The translations under genes were made by a program, and so were the position numbers. From NCBI GenBank assembly GCA_900893395.1, contig CAAHFI011883110.1, positions 1 to 20,701 on the forward strand: a stretch of 20,701 bases of DNA. Reading direction: 5' to 3'. The DNA is from Euglena gracilis. Taxonomy: Eukaryota; Euglenozoa; Euglenophyceae; Euglenales; Euglenaceae. Positions 9,236 to 16,170 of this stretch are shown one piece after another; positions within the stretch are counted from its first letter, which is position 1, and each line of letters begins with the position of its first letter. The notes under the pieces were generated by a model. That model searched no databases, had not been told where the DNA came from, and saw only the letters and a list, made by a program, of their open reading frames with translations.

Positions 9236-9253
9236 CACAATGTTTTCATTGTG
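9236..9253 (-). terminator. Inverted repeat with the FAD oxidase stop in its loop
   Basis: CACAATG (9236-9242), loop TTTT, CATTGTG (9247-9253) form a perfect 7-bp stem. The TGA stop (9246-9248 on the minus strand) begins at the loop. It is the tightest of the stop-codon hairpins in this window. Confidence 0.55.
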
Positions 9254-10675
9254 CTGTTAAATTTCTGGCTTGAATGTATCGGTACATTTCGTTTTGTAAG
9301 CGATCGGTTGGGTCGTACCGTTGCTTTATCTTCACGAATTCTTGCCATTCGGGATACGCCACCCAAACATCGACGGGCTCATACATGCGAAGGTACGGAA
9401 GATAAAACCGACCGCCCCATCGTTGGATCGCACGGACGGATATGTGCGTCCACCGACGTAGTCCCCGGAGGCCGCTTTCGTTGTTGTAAACGTTTATGTA
9501 AAATACCACCGACACCGAGTCCACGGGAGCGTACGAGAGCAATGCGCTCCGTACCGCCCGGACGAATCGAATGGATATATTGAGACAGTTGATTTCCGCT
9601 GTCCGCGGGAGAAACTCCGCAAGCATTGTGTCCGCGCATTCCGTCGGAACGAAATACTTCTGAAGCACCGTGGTGGTCGGGCGGCGTACCAGTACGTCGA
9701 GGGTGTGTGCGTCCTCGGCGAGGGAGTATGAACGGTAGAATACGTCCTTCGTTGGCGCCCATTTCGGCTCCAACCAGGCGCGCACCGCCCGGGTGCCCGG
9801 CACCCGCCGCAACAGCTGCTCCGCGATCATGCGGTCTACGTAGGCCTGCTGCGGCGGCCAGACGGTGTCCTTTTGCGTCGCCGGAGCCTCCGTTGTAATC
9901 CATTCGTAGGAGTGAACGCGTCGAACATCGAACGGATAAACATTCGCATTCCAGAGTGCAACGTGGGGATCTCCGCTGACCCGCTGAACGAGCCGCCGGA
10001 AATCCGATACGGCCACGTCGGCGATCGCGCGGAGTCGCAGGCGATCGTTGGGGACGGTTCGCAACACCGCCTCACACACAATAGCACCAGACCGTATCCA
10101 CCGAGGACCGCCGGGAACAGATCCGGACGGCGGTCGGGGCCGCACCACAGAAATTCCCCCCGCACCGTCAGGACCCGGAGCGCCAATACGGTGTCGGATA
10201 TCGCACCGTACGTCAGGCCGCGACCGTGGCAGTTGACCGACAGCGATCCGCCCACGGAAAAATTGTAGTAGCTTTGCATCTCGGCCACCGTGCGCCCCCA
10301 CCGGGCCATCTTTACGAGCACATCGTACCAACGACAACCCGATCCGACGGTTACGCAGCACCGGCGTGGATCGTAGTGTATGACACCGTCCGAGAATCGA
10401 CCCAGATCGATCTGGACGCCGCCCTCTACGAGCACCTGTCCCCCGTGGGAGTACCCGGCGCCGCGCACGGCCAACGGAGCGGTGTTTTTTCGGAGGAACG
10501 CAGCGAGCTCATCGGATGAGCGCGGCGCGTAAACCACCATCTGTGAAACGCGGTGCACGTGGGCGAAATTAAAGTGGTACCAGCGGTCCCGTAAGTGATG
10601 GGGTGCGTAGTACAAAAAACACACCGCGACGACCAAAACGACCAGAATACGGAGACCGATGCGCGAGCGAATCAT
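9246..10675 (-). CDS. Membrane-anchored FAD-binding oxidase, aldono-lactone oxidase-like
   Basis: The start chosen is the ATG at 10675 (MIRSRIGLR), because a single hydrophobic anchor (ILVVLVVAVCFLYY) follows at once and a TATA-like site lies 33-38 bases upstream. An ATG at 10792 is open but adds only a basic leader. The FAD domain of the PCMH/vanillyl-alcohol oxidase fold is clear: PLAVRGAGYSHGGQ (pyrophosphate loop), VTVGSGCRWYDVL and FSVGGSLSVNCHGRG. The C-terminal part has IQRWGGRFYLP, near the HWGK-type motif of aldono-lactone oxidases, and YPEWQEFVKIKQRYDPTDRLQN, the classic end of that family. Such enzymes oxidise sugar lactones or alcohols with O2 to give H2O2. The substrate is unknown. 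The frame changes about once in the middle. Relatives occur in large DNA viruses and many microbes. Confidence 0.82.
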
Positions 10676-10707
10676 CCCATCGACCAGTAGGACGTTATTT
10701 GTCCACC

Positions 10708-10713
10708 TTATAA
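10708..10713 (-). promoter_or_regulatory. TATA-like element upstream of the FAD oxidase gene
   Basis: TTATAA in the context GTTATAAG on the minus strand lies 33-38 bases before the ATG at 10675, inside otherwise GC-rich DNA. The spacing fits a TATA-type core promoter and helped decide the start. Confidence 0.4.
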
Positions 10714-10835
10714 CAGCAGGGGTGAGGCGGTCGCAGGCGAACTCCGCGAGGTTTACCCGCGGGCCACATTGGCGCCGCGCCCGCGCCATCAACGTCGCTA
10801 CTTTCGTTTACCCGCATGCGACGCGTAGGTGACGT

Positions 10836-10919
10836 CGCGCCGCAGCCGAAGGCGCGAGTGCGCCGCAGGCGCACCCACGGGGGCGCCGAAGGCGCTCCCC
10901 CCGTGGCTAACGCCACGGG
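10836..10919. repeat. Cluster of four consecutive GC-rich hairpins
   Basis: Stem 1 is CGCGCC (10836-10841) with GGCGCG (10851-10856). Stem 2 is GTGCGCC (10858-10864), loop GCA, GGCGCAC (10868-10874). Stem 3 has arms 10875-10887 and 10891-10906 around a GAA loop, with a small bulge. Stem 4 is CCCGTGGC (10900-10907), loop TAAC, GCCACGGG (10912-10919). Stems 3 and 4 both use CCGTGG at 10901-10906, so they exclude each other. The array fills almost the whole block and lies between the FAD oxidase promoter and the IS607-type unit. It resembles dispersed palindromic repeat units, but no second copy is in the window. Confidence 0.65.
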
Positions 10920-10940
10920 CCCTTTGGCTAGTAAATATAT

Positions 10941-11069
10941 GAATGGAACGATTTTAGTCCAATTTAGTGGCACCCATCCTAAAACCGTCGTAAAATACAA
11001 ATGAAGAAAAAAAAACAGATTCGTTTTCTGTCACTTTGACTGTCATGCTTTCTTGCCCATACAAACCAG
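10941..11069 (-). repeat. Direct repeat A flanking the IS607-type unit
   Basis: This block matches 14313-14442 in the same orientation. The core segments are 10964-10989 against 14333-14358 (22 of 26) and 11034-11069 against 14407-14442 (33 of 36), with a gapped A-rich middle. On the minus strand both copies encode a gene end reading CMG-K/T-KA followed by a stop, and then a shared 3' non-coding stretch. Here the copy follows TnpB, and the rest of an EEP-like gene is absent. A small hairpin, ACAGA/TCTGT at 11015-11031 next to an A/T run, is present only in this copy. Confidence 0.6.
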
Positions 11070-11249
11070 TGAGCACCTCCGGCTGCTTTCACGGTGGACA
11101 TTTGGCACTTCAGAGACCTCAGAGACATGCACCGTATTCTCCAATGACCCTTCCTCTGATCTCGTCCTAATCCAAACGCCCGTTCGTTCTTCGGCCCCGA
11201 GGGGCCTGGGAGGCCAGCAAACCACCCGTTTTTTTTTACATATTGTTTT
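11070..11249 (-). ncRNA. Region 3' of TnpB: candidate guide-RNA (omega-RNA) and right-end region
   Basis: TnpB-family nucleases use an RNA transcribed from the 3' end of tnpB through the element's right end. The 180 bases after the TnpB stop contain two compact GC stems in AT-rich surroundings: GGCCCC (11193-11198) with GGGGCC (11201-11206), and GGCCT (11203-11207), loop GGG, AGGCC (11211-11215). They share bases and so exclude each other. The direct repeat TCAGAGAC occurs twice around 11112-11128. Position and folding fit an omega-RNA scaffold, but this is inference, and the right boundary is not defined because IS607 elements have no inverted ends. Confidence 0.28.
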
Positions 11250-13978
11250 CTACGCCCGAAGGTGCTGCGTCATCACTCGCAGCGCGATGTTGCGCGCACC
11301 GTTGACGTCGCGGTCGATGCGCACGCCACAGGCGGGGTCCGCGCACGCGAACACCTTGGTCGATCCGACGTTGGGGTTGCGTGTCCCACACAGGCCGCAC
11401 GTCTGCGTGGTGAATGCCTCGCCGGTCTCGATCACGACCGCGCCGTGCCGGAGGTCGGCGCTGGACATCAGTCGCTTGCGGAACAACCCCTGGCCCCAGT
11501 TCAGCGCGGCCCGCGCCGAGCGGCTGTTGAACGGTCGTTTAACAATTGCATTGCCGCGGGCGTCCCACCGCTCCCACCGACACATCGTGCCGATGTTTGC
11601 CGTCGATGCGATCACCACGTCCCAGTGTCGCCAGAGGAAACCGATCGCCGCATAATGCATGTGGTGCTTGAAGTGGTGGAGGTGCAGGCGCAGTCGCAGT
11701 CCCGCCGCGCCTGTCGCTGCGTCTGGTGCGCGCGGCGCTGTATCCGACGCGACCATTCGTCGACGGACATCCGTCCGCTCCGCAGCTCGTTGCACCAGAA
11801 GCGCACCCTCGACCGGCGACCCAGGTGCATGGCCGCCGCGGATCGCAGGAACGCACCTTCTCCTCCGGCATCATCATCGGATTCAATCATCGCCGCGGGG
11901 GGTCGCACGACGCGACGATGCTCGTCGACGTCCATGTTGTCGTCCGACGGATAGACGGCCGCCGCCACGAGGTGGTCGTCATTCGCGGCGAGGATGATAC
12001 GCTCGGCGGCCGCCGCCGCCCACTCCTTCGCCGACCGATGCCCCGCGCGCGTCCACCAGCGTCGGCGGCGATCCGCCCGGGACTGTTTGCGATCGATCGT
12101 ATGGCACCGTCGCTCGATCTCGTCGCCGGCGCTCCGATCAACGAAGACGGGCGGCGTTGGTCGATGTCGGCGGTTTGGTATGGCGCCGACGGCGGTGTTG
12201 TTGTCGCCGTCATCCAGAATAGCGACCATATTCGGGCGTTGTTGGTAGCCGTGCAGCACCGGGCCCGTCTCCCCACTGGCGGGATCGTAGTACGTCTGGA
12301 AGCGCCGCGTGCCGGGATCCAGCGCCACAACGCGTTTGCGGTGGCACTCCGGATCCGGGTCGGCTGGGCGTTCGCGATCGAGCAGGACGATGAGCGAGAA
12401 GACGCCGCCGCGCTTGTCCCAGTGTAGCTTCGCCTCGTGCCGCAGGTAGACGTCGGCGGCGAGGCGCTCGATCAGCCACCGCCGGTCGCGCACCTCCACG
12501 GTGTTCAAACCCCGTCCAAATTCGATGCGGGCGCGGAGGCGCTTGCGCGGCGGTGGAGATCCATCCGCCGCATCATCGTCAACCTCCTCCTCCGGAACCG
12601 TGCGGATGCCGAACACCAGGCCCTTGTCCTGTGGATTGCGTTCGTGATTCGGATCGTCCGTTTTCCACTTGCATTTGTCCAACCGACAGCACTCGGTCGG
12701 CGTCCGCCGCAGCGATCGGAACTGAATCCTCCCGCGGTGCGAAGAGTTGTTCGCACGCTTCGTCTTTTCCGCGCTGTTGGCATTCACGACGTCGGACATC
12801 CCATTTTTGTATATCTGATTGTGGGTTGCCTTCACCCACATCGGCACATTGCGGGCGATTTCGCTGAAGCCGTGTTTATCGGCGCCGCCCCGACCGTCCC
12901 GGACCGCTGCCAGCATGGTGTTAAATCCCCAGCGCTGCGCGGCAAACCAGGTGTGCAACACCTTCGTCTGTTCCGGCGTCAACCGGCGCAGCCGCAGACG
13001 GTACGCGCGCAACGACGTTTCGGCGACGGGGGGATTGTTGGTCGCCGCTGATGGTGTCGGCGGGCTCTCGGCCGGTATTTCCTTCCTCCGGCGCTTCGCG
13101 GGGGCGTTTTCGGCGGCCGTTGCTACCGCCGCCGCGCGATCCGTAAACGCGCGCGCCAAACACGGTGACGACCGCGAGGAGATCGTCGGCAAGTTCCCGT
13201 TCCCGGTCGCCGTGATGCGTTCCGTCGTCAAAGTTGCGTTCGCCGTCGTCCTCTGCGGCGGTGGAATCCAGCGCTGGTGCGTCCACGACGATGTGCCCTC
13301 CGCAACGACCGAGCACGAACTCGAGACAATCGTATGCGAAACGGCACAGGCGGTCGCGGTGGGCAATATACACCGTGCGTACTCGTCCCGCAAACGCGGC
13401 GTCCAGAAGGGCGCAGAGGACCCGCCGATTGCGGAAGTTGAGGCCGCTGGCGACGTCGCTGAAGACGCGTTCGACGCCGGGATGGCGTTCGCAGAGCCGC
13501 GCGATCTGGCGGTCGAGGGCCGCGGCTTGCGTCGCGGTGGACACGAGGGCGTACACGACGTCGCAGCGGCGGTGGCCGGTTGTTGTGTCGGTGCCACGGC
13601 CGACTCCTCTTCCGGTTTCTGTCGTCGCGTGGTTGATGACGACGATGCCGTCGCGTTCGTTTTCTGCGGACGGCGCGGTTCCTCCGCTTCCGCCTTTTTT
13701 TCCGTTTCTCGATGGGTTTTGATGATCGCCGTTGTCCGCGTTGTTCGTTGCCGCTTCGTCGGTGGCGGGGCGGTGAACGATGGTGGCGACGTCGTAGAGG
13801 CGGTGGATGCGGGGTCCGCCGCCGGGGAGGGCGACGGAACGGATCCAACCGCGGGCGGCCCAGCGGCCGAGGGTCTTGCTGCTGACGCGGAGTCGACGGG
13901 CGGCCTCGGGACAGCGCAGCCAGATGGTTCCGTCGTCGTCGCCACCGTTGTAAACGGGTTCGATGTTGTTGTTTGCAT
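11250..13978 (-). CDS. tnpB: TnpB, RNA-guided nuclease family with Fanzor-like RuvC arrangement
   Basis: The conserved protein begins near 13023 with SLRAYRLRLRRLTPEQTKVL and FAAQRWGFNTML, the TnpB N-terminal helices. It continues with GRIQFRSLRRT, VVALDPGTRRFQTYY (RuvC-I Asp), HYAAIGFLWRHWDVVIAS (before the RuvC-II site), a zinc ribbon CGLCGTRN...CADPACG and DRDVNGARNIALR (RuvC-III Asp). TnpB cuts DNA guided by an RNA from the element's end. The RuvC-II position reads ASTANIGTM with no acidic residue. Instead ETGEAFTTQTCG offers a Glu just before the ribbon, the rearranged active site known from Fanzor and related TnpBs. The last third lies in another frame, so there is about one frame change. 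The only ATG in the frame upstream of the core is at 13978, inside tnpA, so the stated start is uncertain. Confidence 0.85.
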
Positions 13979-14015
13979 ATGGTTGACGTTGACTATGATG
14001 ACCAACGTCGAACAT
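12921..14015 (-). CDS. tnpA: TnpA, IS607-type serine recombinase with MerR-like HTH
   Basis: The ATG at 14015 starts a 364-residue protein. Residues about 25-80 (WLRCPEAARRLRVSSKTLGRWAARGWI, GGGPRIHRLYDV) form the MerR-like helix-turn-helix of IS607 transposases. After an 80-residue low-complexity linker comes the small serine-recombinase domain: VVYALVSTATQAAALDRQI with the nucleophilic Ser, FSDVASGLNFRNRRVLCALL, YIAHRDRLCRFAYDCLEFVL and ELADDLLAVVTVFGARVYGSR. TnpA cuts and rejoins the transposon ends through a circular intermediate. It is longer than the roughly 200-residue bacterial forms because of the linker and a low-complexity tail. The usual Y-A-R-V-S motif reads Y-A-L-V-S, so the catalytic Arg equivalent is Leu and activity is doubtful. 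The frame is intact, and the tail overlaps tnpB. Confidence 0.86.
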   Translation of the reverse strand: MFDVGHHSQRQPYANNNIEPVYNGGDDDGTIWLRCPEAARRLRVSSKTLGRWAARGWIRSVALPGGGPRIHRLYDVATIVHRPATDEAATNNADNGDHQNPSRNGKKGGSGGTAPSAENERDGIVVINHATTETGRGVGRGTDTTTGHRRCDVVYALVSTATQAAALDRQIARLCERHPGVERVFSDVASGLNFRNRRVLCALLDAAFAGRVRTVYIAHRDRLCRFAYDCLEFVLGRCGGHIVVDAPALDSTAAEDDGERNFDDGTHHGDRERELADDLLAVVTVFGARVYGSRGGGSNGRRKRPREAPEEGNTGREPADTISGDQQSPRRRNVVARVPSAAAPVDAGTDEGVAHLVCRAALGI

Positions 14016-14312
14016 TCGATGTCAAACGATTTTTTTCTTTTTATTTACCCATGGGCCCCGTCTTTAAGCCTCGGTTTTAGCAGACGTCAGTACAGTCGAC
14101 GGCATACGCATCTCCGAGTCCAACGTTACCCGATGTCCATCTTTTTGTAAGCAGTTACAACCGGGTTGGCAGGGATAGTGAACAATGTCGGCAATTGCAT
14201 ATTTTTACAACATCTTGTTCAGGCAGGCCTTGGCTGTGGACGATCCCCACTGAACACCGCAATGCCGCCCACTATGGGTATCCGGCCCCGCGCACGGGAT
14301 TCTCTTTACTGT
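14016..14312. other. Spacer upstream of tnpA, no gene supported
   Basis: This is mixed-composition DNA between tnpA and direct repeat B. It should contain the left end of the IS607-type unit and the tnpA promoter. A T-rich stretch lies at 14030-14047, just before the tnpA start. No coding frame or inverted repeat is convincing. Confidence 0.4.
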
Positions 14313-14442
14313 TCAATGAAACTGAACCAGTTTTATTGGCATCCATTCCAAAACCGTCTTCAACGAAAAAAAAAATCGGTTAATATCACAGCGGGTTGTC
14401 GTTTTACTTTGTCTGTCATGCTTTCGTGCCCATACAAAGCAG
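14313..14442 (-). repeat. Direct repeat B flanking the IS607-type unit (3' end of EEP gene 2)
   Basis: This is the partner of 10941-11069. It includes the last codons and stop of EEP gene 2 and about 100 bases of its 3' non-coding DNA. The best matches are 22 of 26 and 33 of 36 bases, separated by a length-variable A-rich part. A 6-bp inverted repeat TGCTTT/AAAGCA (14419-14441) lies beside the stop, and its right arm is altered in copy A. Confidence 0.6.
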
Positions 14443-15645
14443 AATTCGCACGATAACGGGATTGTGATCCGAAGCGCCGCACTTTCCAGAAACGTCAATC
14501 ACCGTCGCGTGCAACGACGATACGATATTTTTCTCAACCAGGTCATTTCCGAGGTAGATCTGATCGATATACGATGTGGTCCCCCCGTACATACGCACGC
14601 GCGTGTGCGGCGCGTACTGCGAGGACGGTGGTCGGAGGACGTCGATCACGCTACCATCGGCCTCCCGTCGGCGGAGCCAGTCCCAAAATGCACTCACAGT
14701 CTTTCGCGGCGGGCATTCCGCCGGTCGCGTCGTATCGCCGTCGTGGGTCACTGCATTGAGATCCCCGAGGACGATGGCGCCGGGCCGTTCGAAGAGAAGT
14801 TGGTCGATCTGCGGCGCCACGTACGCATCGCGAATCACCGAGTCGTGCGGAACGTACACAGCGATGATGCGGATCACACCGTCGAAGAGGTCCAGTGCAA
14901 CCAAATGGCCGCGTACGCGTTCGTCCATTCGCATCGTTGGACGGATGATGTTCTCGTCCACGAGGAGCGCAAGACCACCCCCGCCCTCGCCCGGCCACTG
15001 GACGGAAATAAAAAGTTGAAATCCGTATGAGCGTGCAATCGCCACGTAATCATCGACGACGGTGGTGCGGGAGGGTCGAAACTCACTCAAGGACCAAACA
15101 TGCGCTCTCTGAGGGGCAAGGAGCGACAACACCCGTTTGAACCGCAGTGCTTTGATGCTCGTGCCACCCACGTTGTAGGTGCCGATGACAATCTCGCGCG
15201 ACCCCACCGGCGGTAAAAAAACCGGACCATCGTTGCGGTCATCGTCGGCCGAAGCCACCTTCGCCTTTGAAAAGAATCCGGGATGTACGCGTCGCAGGCA
15301 AAAAATCTTCGGACGATGTTTTTGTGATATTTCCGCCAGTGGAACGGAGGCGGCATTTTGACGACGACGACGGCGAGCGCGCCAACGGGAGTAGGCCTTG
15401 CGTATATCCGATCGAGATAACGCCGCAAGACCTTTCAATGAGCGTGCACCATTGATTGCTCCAAGAACGCGATTCCATACGTGTTGCGCAAAGGGTGCTC
15501 GTGTCTGACGCGCACCGATCTCTCGATCGATGCATTCAAAATACGGATCCTCAAATTTTCCACAGCTCGGTTGTTTTCGTCGAAGGTGATTGTGACCACA
15601 GGACGACTGCGGATTATTATAGGTTGTGTCACCTATATTTTCCAT
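14416..15645 (-). CDS. Endonuclease/exonuclease/phosphatase (EEP) family protein, gene 2
   Basis: This is one continuous 409-codon frame from the ATG at 15645. The N-terminal 150 residues are basic and of unknown fold (IRKAYSRWRARRRRR, then KIFCLRRVHPGFFSKAK). The EEP domain follows: IVIGTYNVGG (metal-site Asn), WSLSEFR (catalytic Glu), IRIIAVYVPHD, AIVLGDLNAVTHD (Asp-x-Asn), TSYIDQIYLGNDL and CGASDHNPVIVRI (Asp-His). All key residues are present, so the enzyme looks active. The Y-N-V-G-G start and SYIDQIYL...SDHNPVI end resemble LINE-type apurinic endonucleases more than gene 1 does, but no reverse transcriptase is nearby. Nucleic acid cleavage is the likely activity and the target is unknown. 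Its 3' end is duplicated at 10941-11069 beyond the IS607-type unit. It is the best-preserved enzyme gene in the window. Confidence 0.87.
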   Translation of the reverse strand: MENIGDTTYNNPQSSCGHNHLRRKQPSCGKFEDPYFECIDREIGARQTRAPFAQHVWNRVLGAINGARSLKGLAALSRSDIRKAYSRWRARRRRRQNAASVPLAEISQKHRPKIFCLRRVHPGFFSKAKVASADDDRNDGPVFLPPVGSREIVIGTYNVGGTSIKALRFKRVLSLLAPQRAHVWSLSEFRPSRTTVVDDYVAIARSYGFQLFISVQWPGEGGGGLALLVDENIIRPTMRMDERVRGHLVALDLFDGVIRIIAVYVPHDSVIRDAYVAPQIDQLLFERPGAIVLGDLNAVTHDGDTTRPAECPPRKTVSAFWDWLRRREADGSVIDVLRPPSSQYAPHTRVRMYGGTTSYIDQIYLGNDLVEKNIVSSLHATVIDVSGKCGASDHNPVIVRILLCMGTKA

Positions 15646-16170
15646 AAAAAAAGCAATGGTCCTTCCACTTTTTTTTAAACTTTCATACGGATAATCAGAG
15701 TTATTATCTCATAATCAAACATCCATAGTGTGATGTCTGTTTGGATCGGACGAATCGACGAGGGCATTGCGATGCACCTTCTTTTCTCTGATTTCGTTAA
15801 TCTCTCTGATATGTACACTTTTCTCTGATAGGTTTACATTAAAAAGCAAAAGGGGGCAACTTTTGGTTGGGGTTGAAATTTTCTAGGAGACAAAAAACCC
15901 GTGTACGTCAAGGAATGGTGTTCAGCGTCCAAGATGAGATGCGCACACCCGTTGCGTGTCTGTGTATCTCCAAAGTGCAATGGTATGATGGCATCTCCGC
16001 CCGAGATATCAAAAAAAAAGTTGAATGGAGATGGAAACGGGTTTATTTGTACACGGCCGACGCAGCGGCGTTGTTGCTCATACCTTTTTCTGCAAAGATT
16101 CAAAATTTGTTTTACCAATCCCAATATTTCTTTGGATTGTGATTGAATTTGGCCGGGAAGAGTTGTATTT
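15646..16170. other. AT-rich spacer with short repeats, possible small frame
   Basis: No gene is firmly supported. A minus-strand frame at 15834-16226 (130 codons, Cys-poor, no domain) overlaps the start of the next gene's 3' end and may be chance. The rest is AT-rich with T runs. The AT-rich inverted repeat ATAAT/ATTAT and the TCTCTGAT repeats lie here, probably in the EEP gene 2 promoter region. Confidence 0.35.
15781..15829. repeat. Three TCTCTGAT repeats
   Basis: CTTTTCTCTGAT occurs at 15781-15792 and 15818-15829, with TCTCTCTGAT at 15801-15810 between. The spacing of about 18-20 bases, upstream of EEP gene 2, could mark a regulatory site or simple-sequence drift. Confidence 0.4.

Larger units (their letters stand above)
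11250..14015 (-). mobile_element. IS607-family transposon (TnpA serine recombinase plus TnpB)
   Basis: Two overlapping genes in the order tnpA then tnpB on the minus strand define an IS607-type unit. A MerR-like HTH serine recombinase and a RuvC/zinc-ribbon TnpB are its standard cargo. IS607-like units are well documented in giant viruses and some protists. GC content is much higher than in the flanks, which suggests arrival from another genome. The unit is bracketed by the direct repeats at 10941-11069 and 14313-14442. IS607 elements lack terminal inverted repeats, so the limits given are those of the genes. TnpB has one frame change and TnpA lacks a key arginine, so this copy is probably not autonomous now, if the assembly is right. 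Confidence 0.85.

Noticed and set aside
11043-11225. Minus-strand frame ending CMGKKA as a small gene
   Set aside because: Only its last residues match EEP gene 2. The rest is unrelated and lies in the expected right-end/omega-RNA region of the IS607-type unit.
12819-14150. Plus-strand open frame of 443 codons
   Set aside because: It is antisense to the clear tnpA and tnpB genes. Its Ala/Val/Gly/Asp-rich composition is expected from the complementary strand of GC-rich coding DNA.
14416-15645. EEP gene 2 as the endonuclease of a LINE retrotransposon
   Set aside because: The motif spacing resembles LINE endonucleases, but no reverse transcriptase, poly(A) tail or second reading frame is present near it.
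15781-15829. TCTCTGAT repeats as a CRISPR array
   Set aside because: There are only three short imperfect units with spacers of about ten bases and no leader or cas gene.
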